From contig CANEVG010000062.1 in NCBI GenBank assembly GCA_947442095.1, positions 1 through 12,341 on the forward strand: a stretch of 12,341 nucleotides of DNA, given 5' to 3'. Of the stretch, positions 6,163-12,341 are shown in pieces. A program made the position numbers and the translations under genes. The notes beneath the pieces were generated by a model that was not told the DNA's origin, searched no databases, and saw only the letters and a list, made by a program, of their open reading frames with translations. Origin of the DNA: Sphingomonadaceae bacterium (lineage in GTDB: Bacteria; Pseudomonadota; Alphaproteobacteria; Sphingomonadales; Sphingomonadaceae). How positions within the stretch are numbered: position 1 is the first letter of the stretch; every line of letters starts with the position of its first letter.

Positions 6163-7584
6163 ATGATCCGTAAGATGATCGGCGGTGTTGCAGGTGCGGG
6201 CCTTGCGCTCGGCGCCGCTTCAACCGCCTTTGCGCAGGCCGCGATGGTGCAGGCACCAACGGTCGAGCAGCAGGCCACAATGGTCAACAAGGGCGATACC
6301 ACTTGGATGCTCGTGTCCTCGGTGCTCGTCCTGATGATGAGCATTCCGGGCCTCGCGCTGTTCTATGGCGGCCTTGTGCGCACCAAGAACATGCTTTCGG
6401 TGCTCATGCAGGTTTTCATGATCGTCTCGATCGCTGGCCTGCTTTGGGCAACCTATGGTTATTCGCTTGCCTTCACCGGCGGTTCGCCGTTCATCGGCGG
6501 CTTCGGCAAGGTGCTAATGGCGGGTGTGACTAGCGGGACCTACGCTGCGACATTCTCGAACAATGTCTATATTCCGGAACTCAGCTACTTCGTGTTCCAG
6601 ATGACCTTTGCCATGATCACGCCGGCGCTGTTCATCGGCGCGTTCGCGGAACGCATCAAGTTTACCCCGCTGATGGTCTTCACCGTCCTGTGGTCGACAC
6701 TGGCCTATTATCCCATCGCGCACATGGTGTGGTACTGGGCTGGTCCGGACTTCCTCGCTGGTCAGCCCGGTGACTGGGGCTATCTTTACGGCAAGGGCGC
6801 GCTGGACTTTGCGGGCGGCACCGTTGTTCACATCAACGCTGGTATTGCTGGCCTCGTCGGCTGCCTCGTGATCGGTCCGCGCCTTGGTTTCGGCAAGGAA
6901 TCGACCCCGCCGCACTCGCTGGTTATGACCATGATCGGCGCCTCGCTGCTGTGGGTGGGCTGGTTCGGCTTCAACGCGGGTTCGAACCTTGAATCGAACG
7001 GTGTTGCCGCTGTTGCCTTTGTCAACACGATGCTGGCCACTTGCGCTGCTGCGGTGAGCTGGGCGATGATCGAACAAATTGTCCATAAGAAGCCTTCGAT
7101 GCTGGGTGCAGCTTCGGGTGCAGTGGCCGGTCTGGTCGCCATCACGCCAGCCTCGGGCCTTGGTGCTCCCATGACCTCGATCGTTCTTGGCCTTATCGTT
7201 TCGCCGGTTTGCTTCTTCTTCGTCACAACGGTGAAGTCGAAGTTCAAGTATGACGATACGCTTGATGTCTTCGGCATTCACTGCGTAGGCGGCATCATCG
7301 GCGCGCTGGGTACGGCGATTGTCGCCGATCCCAAGCTCGGCGGTCAGGGCTACTTCGACTACACCGTGTTCCCGGCCGTGGCCGTTGCTCCGGAAGCCTA
7401 CAGCATCTCGAGCCAGTTTATGGTCCAGTTGCAGGCTGTCGGCATCACGCTGCTCTGGTCTGGCATCGTCACCGGCGTGCTCCTCTTCGTTCTCGACAAG
7501 ACCATGGGGCTGCGTCCCAGCGAGGAAGTCGAACGCGAAGGGCTCGACATCAACGAGCACGGCGAGCGCGCCTACAACTACTAG
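6163..7584 (+). CDS. amtB: Ammonium transporter AmtB
   Basis: A 473-residue inner-membrane ammonium channel/transporter of the Amt/Mep/Rh family. Residues 1-26 are a signal peptide (MIRKMIGG, small hydrophobic core, AFAQA), as in Escherichia coli AmtB. About eleven hydrophobic segments follow. The twin pore histidines are His223 (DFAGGTVVHINAG, with conserved Asp215) and His373 (VFGIHCVGG). Their 150-residue spacing equals that of His168/His318 in the E. coli protein. The pore-region block HMVW is at 187-190. Between this Trp and Asp215 there is a longer loop than in E. coli (PDFLAGQPGDWGYLYGKG). The cytosolic C-terminal tail (LRPSEEVEREGLDINEHGERAYNY) carries the GLD..EHGE..Y motif that couples subunits and meets PII. 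It lies 47 bp after glnK, in the same operon, and a strong terminator follows. Confidence 0.97.
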   Translation: MIRKMIGGVAGAGLALGAASTAFAQAAMVQAPTVEQQATMVNKGDTTWMLVSSVLVLMMSIPGLALFYGGLVRTKNMLSVLMQVFMIVSIAGLLWATYGYSLAFTGGSPFIGGFGKVLMAGVTSGTYAATFSNNVYIPELSYFVFQMTFAMITPALFIGAFAERIKFTPLMVFTVLWSTLAYYPIAHMVWYWAGPDFLAGQPGDWGYLYGKGALDFAGGTVVHINAGIAGLVGCLVIGPRLGFGKESTPPHSLVMTMIGASLLWVGWFGFNAGSNLESNGVAAVAFVNTMLATCAAAVSWAMIEQIVHKKPSMLGAASGAVAGLVAITPASGLGAPMTSIVLGLIVSPVCFFFVTTVKSKFKYDDTLDVFGIHCVGGIIGALGTAIVADPKLGGQGYFDYTVFPAVAVAPEAYSISSQFMVQLQAVGITLLWSGIVTGVLLFVLDKTMGLRPSEEVEREGLDINEHGERAYNY

Positions 7585-7597
7585 GTTTACCAAGCTT

Positions 7598-7648
7598 GGC
7601 GGGGCCAGGGGGCGAGATCCTCTCCCTCGAGCCCACCGGGGCCCCGCC
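7598..7648 (+). other. GC-rich hairpin just after amtB
   Basis: GGCGGGGCC at 7598-7606 is perfectly complementary to GGCCCCGCC at 7640-7648, enclosing about 33 bases that can form partial inner pairing. It begins 13 bases after the amtB stop and has no T-run. It may protect the 3' end of the glnK-amtB mRNA or act as a first termination/pausing structure ahead of the true terminator. Confidence 0.5.
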
Positions 7649-7677
7649 AGACAATGTTCCTCCTGCGAACAGACTAA

Positions 7678-7712
7678 GGCCGGAAGCGTGAACCCGCTTC
7701 CGGCCCTTTTTT
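7678..7712 (+). terminator. Intrinsic terminator of the glnK-amtB operon
   Basis: An 11-bp perfect stem, GGCCGGAAGCG (7678-7688) with CGCTTCCGGCC (7695-7705), a six-base loop, then C and six T residues (7707-7712). This is a textbook Rho-independent terminator reading in the plus direction. Confidence 0.93.
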
Positions 7713-7844
7713 GTGTCCGGGCCGAGGGCGCGTTAGGTACGCCAACCATGCGCGGTTAGCCCACTTTGCCTTGTTAACCTTCCTAAAACGCCCTTGCGTT
7801 ACCATCGAGCCGAAGAATTCCGGTTTGGTTGAAGGGATGACGCG
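7713..7844. other. Upstream region of the c-di-GMP protein gene
   Basis: These 132 bp lie between the amtB terminator and the next start. The region is richer in A/T than its neighbours around 7775-7800. It must contain the promoter of the downstream gene because a strong terminator precedes it, but I find no convincing -35/-10 pair and no sigma54 box. GAAGGGA at 7831-7837 is the ribosome binding site for the GTG at 7845. Confidence 0.45.
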
Positions 7845-10046
7845 GTGGTGCTGCGCAGGGCTCGCGAAGTGTTTGGAAGAGGGGCGGTTGAAGCTGCACC
7901 TGTGCCGCGCACGCCCGAAAGCGAAGCCGCCGCCCTTTGCCACGCATACGAGAACCTTGGCCTTGGCTTTTTCTGGTCGACCGACGCAGAGGGGCTGATC
8001 ACCTATCTTTCCACCGGTGCCCACGCTTTGCTGGTGGGCAATGGCGATCCCGTCGGCCGCACATTCCTCGACTTGTTCCTGAAAGCCGGCGGTGAGGGCG
8101 AGCGGACGTTGCCGTTTGCTTTCGCTCGCAAGGGCCGCTTCGAGAAGCTCACTGTGCGAAGCGAGCGCGAAGATGGGGAAACGCTGTGGTGGTCGGTCTC
8201 GGGTGAGGCCATCATGAACCAGGGCGAGTTCGGGGGCTTTCGCGGACACTGCGAGGATATCACCGGGGAACGCCTTTTGGCGGAAGAGAGCTCGCACCTC
8301 GCCATGCACGATCCGCTCACAGGTCTGCTTAACCGGCGGCGCATGTCATACCTACTCGAACGGACGCTGACCTTCTGCGCGTCGCAGCGCTCACCCTGCG
8401 CGATCATGCTTATCGACCTCGACCGCTTCAAGCAGGTCAACGATACGCTCGGGCATGCCTCTGGCGATGCTTTGCTCAAGCAGGTGGCCACGCGGTTGGT
8501 GCGGGTTGTCGGTGACAAGGAGAAAGTCAGCCGTCTCGGCGGTGACGAGTTCCAGATCATCATGCCCGGCATCGATGATCGTGGCGCGCTGGGCGAACTC
8601 GCCACTACAATCATAACCAGCATCTCGCAGCCCTATACCATTGACGGGAGCCGCGTCCTTATCGGCGCATCGGTTGGCGTTGCGATATCCCCGTTTGATG
8701 GCGATGATAGTGATACGCTCGTGCGCAACGCCGACCTTGCGCTTTATGCTGCCAAGGGCAACGGGCGTGGGCGGTTCCGGTTCTTCAGCGCGGATCTGCT
8801 GAAGGCGGCGGCTGATCGCCGCTTGCTCGAGGAAGATCTGCACGATGCACTGCAGCGCGACGAGCTTTCGATTCACTACCAGCCGGTGGTGCGTGCGGAG
8901 GATAACCATGTTGTCGGGGTCGAGGCGCTGGTCCGCTGGAACCATCCTGACCATGGGTCTGTTTCGCCCGCGCGGTTTATTCCGATTGCGGAAGAATCCA
9001 ACCTTATCAAGGGTATCGGCGAATGGGTATTGCGCCGCGCCTGCGCCGAAGCGGTGACATGGCCAGGAGATTTACGCGTCGCGGTCAACGTTTCACCAAT
9101 ACAGTTCTCCGATGAGGGCTTCCCGGCATTGGTCGCCAATGCCTTGCTGAACTCGGGTCTCGAACCCGAACGGCTCGAGCTGGAAATCACCGAAAGCGTG
9201 TTCCTAGAGGAAGGCAGCGCCACCAACCACCGCTTCGGGGAGCTCAAGGCACTGGGGGTGCGGCTTGCGCTCGATGATTTCGGCACTGGCTATTCCTCGC
9301 TCAGCTATCTGAAGACCGCGCCGTTCGACAAGATCAAGATCGACCAGTCCTTCGTGCGCAGCGCGACCGAGGCTGGTTCCCGGAACCGCGCGATCATCGC
9401 TGCTATCGTGGCGCTGGCCAAGGCACTGGACATGGATACGACGGCAGAGGGCGTTGAAAGCTTCGATCAGCTCGATCTGATGAAAAGCCTCAAAGTGACG
9501 CTGGTACAGGGTTACATCTACAGCAAGCCGATCCCAAACGACGAGTTTGTCCAGAATCTAGACGAAGGCAAATGGACCATCGAGCCTTCGGGCCCAGCTT
9601 TGCAGCGCCACGAACGGCAATCCATGTTCCGCCGGATTGGCGCTATTCACGAAAATCACTACTACCCAGTCGTTCTGCGCAATCTCTCGGTTTCGGGTGC
9701 GCTGATCGAAGGTCTTGTAGATGTGCCGCAGGGCACACAATTCGTGCTCGATCTCGGCGAAGGCCAGCTTGCCGTGGCGCGCGTGCGCCGCTCCCGCAAA
9801 CGCCAGCAGGGGCTGGAGTTCGAACAGGCGCTCGTGCCCGATGGCAATGGCGGCCTGTGTACGCGCCACCGTGCTTCTCCTTTCCAGCTTGCGGCTGCCG
9901 GCTTGCCCCAAGGCCCCAAGGGCGATGGTGTGCAGCCGATCGGCCCACATCTCATCGGTGGCGCAGCTAGTGGCAGTGCCACGATGCCCGCGTTTGGCAT
10001 GGCGACCGACTGGGGGAGCACCCTGATGCGCGCTGACACGACCTGA
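7845..10046 (+). CDS. PAS-GGDEF-EAL-PilZ cyclic-di-GMP signalling protein
   Basis: A 733-residue soluble multi-domain protein; no membrane segment is visible. Residues about 25-145 look like a PAS sensor (GLGFFWSTDAEGLITYLS ... LWWSVSGEAIMNQ ... GHCEDITGERLLAEE). The GGDEF domain (about 150-315) has DPLTGLLNRR, DLDRFKQVNDTLGH and an intact GGDEF at 232-236. The EAL domain (about 330-575) has EALVRW at 360, NVSPIQF, EITES, DDFGTGYSS, KIDQSF, AEGVES and QGYIYSKP, so its metal and catalytic residues appear complete. Residues about 588-665 resemble PilZ: arginine cluster 588-597, NLSVSG at 613-618 and GLEF at 656-659. A low-complexity Gly/Pro/Ala tail follows. RxxD is absent before GGDEF. The GTG at 7845 is preceded by an in-frame TGA at 7830 and by GAAGGGA 8 nt away; GTG 7848 is an alternative. 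Net enzymatic direction cannot be told from sequence. Confidence 0.93.
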   Translation: MVLRRAREVFGRGAVEAAPVPRTPESEAAALCHAYENLGLGFFWSTDAEGLITYLSTGAHALLVGNGDPVGRTFLDLFLKAGGEGERTLPFAFARKGRFEKLTVRSEREDGETLWWSVSGEAIMNQGEFGGFRGHCEDITGERLLAEESSHLAMHDPLTGLLNRRRMSYLLERTLTFCASQRSPCAIMLIDLDRFKQVNDTLGHASGDALLKQVATRLVRVVGDKEKVSRLGGDEFQIIMPGIDDRGALGELATTIITSISQPYTIDGSRVLIGASVGVAISPFDGDDSDTLVRNADLALYAAKGNGRGRFRFFSADLLKAAADRRLLEEDLHDALQRDELSIHYQPVVRAEDNHVVGVEALVRWNHPDHGSVSPARFIPIAEESNLIKGIGEWVLRRACAEAVTWPGDLRVAVNVSPIQFSDEGFPALVANALLNSGLEPERLELEITESVFLEEGSATNHRFGELKALGVRLALDDFGTGYSSLSYLKTAPFDKIKIDQSFVRSATEAGSRNRAIIAAIVALAKALDMDTTAEGVESFDQLDLMKSLKVTLVQGYIYSKPIPNDEFVQNLDEGKWTIEPSGPALQRHERQSMFRRIGAIHENHYYPVVLRNLSVSGALIEGLVDVPQGTQFVLDLGEGQLAVARVRRSRKRQQGLEFEQALVPDGNGGLCTRHRASPFQLAAAGLPQGPKGDGVQPIGPHLIGGAASGSATMPAFGMATDWGSTLMRADTT

Positions 10047-10105
10047 GGGCGCATCCGAGCGAGACTGTTTCCTTGGCCCGGCAAGACCGCTAAGGCGCGC
10101 CGATC

Positions 10106-11263
10106 ATGGCAGAACCCGATTTCCAGCCCGCAACCGATTCCCTCCCTGCAACCGGGCTCCGGCCCATGCCAAAAGCTTGGATCGCGGCGATCGATTCTTA
10201 TGTTCCGGGCAAATCGACCGGGACGGACGGGCAGACGCTCATCAAGCTCTCGGCCAACGAAAATCCGCTCGGCACCAGCGCGCTTGCGCTCGCGGCACGG
10301 CTCGGTTCCGGGTCTGGCGCGGGCGATCCTGCGCGCTATCCCGATCCCGAAAGCCATGCCCTGCGCGCAGGGCTGGGCGCATTCCACGGCATCGACCCTG
10401 CGCGGATTGTCATGGGCACCGGCTCGGACGAACTGCTCAATTTGGCGGCACAGGCCTTTGCGGGACCGGGCGACGAGGTCCTGTTCGTGCGCTACGGCTT
10501 CTCGGTCTACGAGATCGCGGCCCGCCGCTGCGGGGCAACGCCGGTGATTGCGCCCGACAGAGACTATGCCGCCGATGTCGATGTGCTGCTCGGCTGCGTC
10601 AGCCCAAGCACGCGCGTGCTGTTCATTGCCAATCCCAACAATCCCACGGGCAGCTATCTGCCGCGCGCCGAACTGGCGCGGCTCCATGCAGGCTTGCCCG
10701 GCAATGTGCTGCTGGTGGTCGATCAGGCCTATGCCGAATATCTCTCTGCCGATGCCGATGATGGCGCTCTGGCTTTGGCGCTGAGCACGGCCAATGTGCT
10801 GGTCACGCGCACCTTCTCCAAGATCTATGGGCTTGCAGGCGAGCGGGTCGGCTGGGCCACGGGCGCACCCGAACTGATCGACATGCTCAATCGCATTCGC
10901 GGGCCGTTCAACCTGACGCTGACCGGGCAGGCAGCGGCGCTGGCGGCGCTCGAGGATCAGGCCTTTGTCGAGGCGTCGCGCGTGCACAACCATGCCGAAC
11001 GCACGCGCTTTGCCGCTGCCGTAGCCGCATTGGGCAACCACGGTCTGCGGCCTTTACCGAGCGAGGCCAACTTCGTCCTCATCGAGTTTTCTGGCGCATT
11101 GACTGCGGAGACGGCGTACAAGGGGCTGATGGACCATGGTTTCATCACCCGGTGGCTGCCGGGGCAGGGACTGCCGCAATGCCTGAGGATTACGATCGGC
11201 ACCACCGCCGAGATAGACCGCGTCGCCCTGGTGCTGCGCCAGCTCGCCGAAGCGGCGCGATGA
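10106..11263 (+). CDS. hisC: Histidinol-phosphate aminotransferase (class I/II PLP enzyme)
   Basis: A 385-residue cytosolic PLP-dependent aminotransferase. HisC converts imidazole acetol phosphate plus glutamate to histidinol phosphate. Many members also transaminate aromatic 2-oxo acids or prephenate. Family blocks are IKLSANENPLGTS, RYPDPES, MGTGSDELLNLAAQAF, ANPNNPTG (176-182 core), VVDQAYAEY and TFSKIYGLAGERVGW with PLP-lysine Lys239, then SEANFVLIEF near the end. Its length is slightly above the usual 350-370 because of about 20 extra N-terminal residues. ATG at 10166 (MPKAWIAAIDSYVPGKS) could be the true start. The ribosome site before 10106 is weak. Its stop overlaps the tyrA start by 4 bp, which suggests an aromatic amino acid role as well as, or instead of, histidine synthesis. 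No other his genes are nearby. Confidence 0.92.
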   Translation: MAEPDFQPATDSLPATGLRPMPKAWIAAIDSYVPGKSTGTDGQTLIKLSANENPLGTSALALAARLGSGSGAGDPARYPDPESHALRAGLGAFHGIDPARIVMGTGSDELLNLAAQAFAGPGDEVLFVRYGFSVYEIAARRCGATPVIAPDRDYAADVDVLLGCVSPSTRVLFIANPNNPTGSYLPRAELARLHAGLPGNVLLVVDQAYAEYLSADADDGALALALSTANVLVTRTFSKIYGLAGERVGWATGAPELIDMLNRIRGPFNLTLTGQAAALAALEDQAFVEASRVHNHAERTRFAAAVAALGNHGLRPLPSEANFVLIEFSGALTAETAYKGLMDHGFITRWLPGQGLPQCLRITIGTTAEIDRVALVLRQLAEAAR

Positions 11264-12177
11264 GCGCTGTGCGGTTCAGCCGCATTGCGGTGGTCGGGCT
11301 TGGCCTGCTGGGCGGTTCGGTTGCCCGCGGGGTGCGTGCCCATCTGCCAGCCGCGGTCACGCTTGGTTTCGATGCCGATCCGGCGGTGCGGGCGCGCGCA
11401 AGAGAGATCTCGCTGGCTGACGAAGTGCCGGAGACCATTGACGAGGCCGTAGCAGGTGCAGATCTTGTGGTGCTTTGCGTGCCGGTCGGCGCAATGGAGG
11501 CTGCGGGCCGCGCGATTGCGCCGCATCTTGCCGCCGGCGTTGTTGTCACCGATGTCGGCTCGAGCAAGGCGAGCGTTGCGCGCGCGCTGGCCGATGCTTT
11601 GCCAGGCGTCTGCGTGATCCCCTCGCACCCGGTGGCGGGCACCGAGCAGAGCGGGCCAGACGCGGGCTTTGCCGCGTTGTTCAAGGGCCGCTGGTGCATC
11701 GTCACCCCGCCTGCCGATGTCGACGAGGCGCAAACCGCGCGCGTTCTTGCTTTCTGGGAAGCGCTTGGCGCGCGGGTCGAGGTGATGGATGCCGAGCACC
11801 ATGACCGGGTGCTCGCGGTCACCAGTCACCTGCCGCACCTTATCGCCTATACGATCGTTGGCACCGCTTCCGACCTGGAGGAAGTGACGCAAAGCGAAGT
11901 GATCAAGTATTCCGCTGGCGGTTTCCGGGATTTCACGCGCATCGCCGCATCTGATCCCACGATGTGGCGCGATGTGTTCCTGAGCAACCGCGAGGCCGTG
12001 CTGGAAATGCTCCAGCGGTTCAGCGAGGACCTGACTGAGTTGCAGAAGGCCATCCGCAAAGGCGATGGCGGCATGCTGTTTGATACGTTCAGCCGCACTC
12101 GCGCTATCCGCCGCTCGATCATCGAAATGGGCCAGGACGATGCACGGCCAGACTTTGGCCGCAGCCACAGCGATTAG
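11260..12177 (+). CDS. tyrA: Prephenate/arogenate (cyclohexadienyl) dehydrogenase
   Basis: A 305-residue NAD(P)-dependent dehydrogenase of the TyrA family that oxidatively decarboxylates prephenate to 4-hydroxyphenylpyruvate or arogenate to tyrosine. The dinucleotide fold starts at once: RIAVVGLGLLGGS with G13-x-G15-x-x-G18. Family blocks are VVLCVPVG, VVTDVGSSKA, PSHPVAGTEQSGP and the catalytic SHLPH with His190, then an all-helical dimerisation domain (GGFRDFTRIAASDPTMWRDVFLSN). There is no chorismate mutase domain and no ACT domain, so feedback control by tyrosine through an ACT module is not expected. The start ATG 11260 overlaps the hisC stop (ATGA). The frame is open further upstream to 11152, but that part lies inside hisC and lacks family similarity. 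In Zymomonas mobilis, also a sphingomonad, a cyclohexadienyl dehydrogenase is likewise paired with such an aminotransferase. Its end overlaps the convergent gene by 4 bp. Confidence 0.95.
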   Translation: MSAVRFSRIAVVGLGLLGGSVARGVRAHLPAAVTLGFDADPAVRARAREISLADEVPETIDEAVAGADLVVLCVPVGAMEAAGRAIAPHLAAGVVVTDVGSSKASVARALADALPGVCVIPSHPVAGTEQSGPDAGFAALFKGRWCIVTPPADVDEAQTARVLAFWEALGARVEVMDAEHHDRVLAVTSHLPHLIAYTIVGTASDLEEVTQSEVIKYSAGGFRDFTRIAASDPTMWRDVFLSNREAVLEMLQRFSEDLTELQKAIRKGDGGMLFDTFSRTRAIRRSIIEMGQDDARPDFGRSHSD

Positions 12178-12341
12178 CTTAGCAGAAACATCGCTGAGAC
12201 GAAGATCATGACCGCCGTCGCCGTCCAGCCAACCCATTTGAGCAGCGGTGGCAAGGTCAGCCGGCCCATGATCTTGGGATTACTCGCGGCCAGCATCGTC
12301 ATCACCATCAGCGGCGGGGCGAGCAGGCCGTTGATCACCGC
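12174..12341 (-). CDS. C-terminal end of a membrane transporter, probably Nramp-family metal transporter
   Basis: The minus strand encodes the last 55 residues of a gene that enters from the right edge and stops at TAA (12176-12174). The segment reads AVINGLLAPPLMVMTMLAAS (one membrane span), NPKIMGRLTLPPLLKWVGWTA (short loop) and TAVMIFVSAMFLLS (last span). A VINGxxAxPxM span followed by an ASNPKIMG loop and a final GW-T-A-V-M helix resembles the end of bacterial Nramp-type divalent metal transporters as I know them. The assignment rests on only 55 residues. Other polytopic transporters are possible. It converges on tyrA with a 4-bp overlap of coding ends, leaving no room for a shared terminator between them. 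Confidence 0.65.
   Translation of the reverse strand, partial: AVINGLLAPPLMVMTMLAASNPKIMGRLTLPPLLKWVGWTATAVMIFVSAMFLLS

Noticed and set aside
6514..7749. Minus-strand open frame (411 codons) antisense to amtB
   Set aside because: It covers the amtB coding region and its terminator, and its composition and lack of motifs mark it as a shadow.
7737..7790. GGTTA ... TAACC inverted repeat upstream of the c-di-GMP gene
   Set aside because: Only five pairing bases separated by a 15-base loop, which is too weak to call an operator or hairpin.
9662..11041. Minus-strand open frame (459 codons) across the end of the c-di-GMP gene and hisC
   Set aside because: It spans two well-supported plus-strand genes and their gap, and encodes Arg/Gly/Ala-rich sequence without family resemblance.
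10957..12237. Minus-strand open frame (426 codons) opposite tyrA
   Set aside because: TyrA is unmistakable on the plus strand. The opposite frame also conflicts with the transporter frame at the right edge.

Overview
The window is about 12.3 kb of GC-rich DNA, densely packed and mostly read on the plus strand. It looks like core chromosome of an alphaproteobacterium. The hisC-tyrA pair, the sigma54-driven glnK-amtB operon and the codon use suggest Sphingomonadales (Erythrobacteraceae or Sphingomonadaceae). That placement is inference from gene content; no rRNA or marker-gene comparison was possible. I see no tRNA, rRNA, CRISPR array, insertion sequence, integrase or phage gene.

Left part (1-1431): the 5' portion of a small lipoprotein gene on the minus strand runs off the left edge. 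It is divergent, across 95 bp, from a LacX-type aldose 1-epimerase-like gene. A 274-bp non-coding gap with a short, very AT-rich tract follows.

Centre-left (1706-5565): a tight four-gene run holds prfC (peptide chain release factor 3), an NAD-dependent epimerase/dehydratase, an alpha/beta hydrolase and a pyridoxamine-phosphate-oxidase-like flavoprotein. Gaps are 7 bp, 41 bp and a 1-bp overlap, so the four are probably co-transcribed. The last three look like small-molecule catabolic or detoxification enzymes of unknown substrate.

Centre (5566-7712): a complete nitrogen-control unit. A 17-bp NtrC-type palindrome lies upstream of a consensus-perfect sigma54 -24/-12 promoter. Then come a PII protein gene (glnK/glnB) and the ammonium transporter gene amtB, with a strong intrinsic terminator behind them. 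Under nitrogen limitation NtrC-P would switch on both genes, and PII would gate AmtB through its T-loop.

Centre-right (7845-10046): one large signalling protein with four regions, PAS-like, GGDEF, EAL and a C-terminal PilZ-like domain. It appears able both to make or break and to sense cyclic di-GMP, but it lacks the usual inhibitory I-site and has an irregular PilZ arginine motif.

Right part (10106-12341): hisC (histidinol-phosphate/aromatic aminotransferase) overlaps tyrA (prephenate/arogenate dehydrogenase) by 4 bp, an aromatic/histidine biosynthesis pair. tyrA ends in a 4-bp tail-to-tail overlap with the 3' end of a minus-strand membrane transporter gene, probably Nramp family, that is cut by the right edge.

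Overall the window is ordinary chromosome. The points most worth a second look are the four-domain c-di-GMP protein and the completeness of the NtrC/sigma54 control region. No clearly undescribed system was found.
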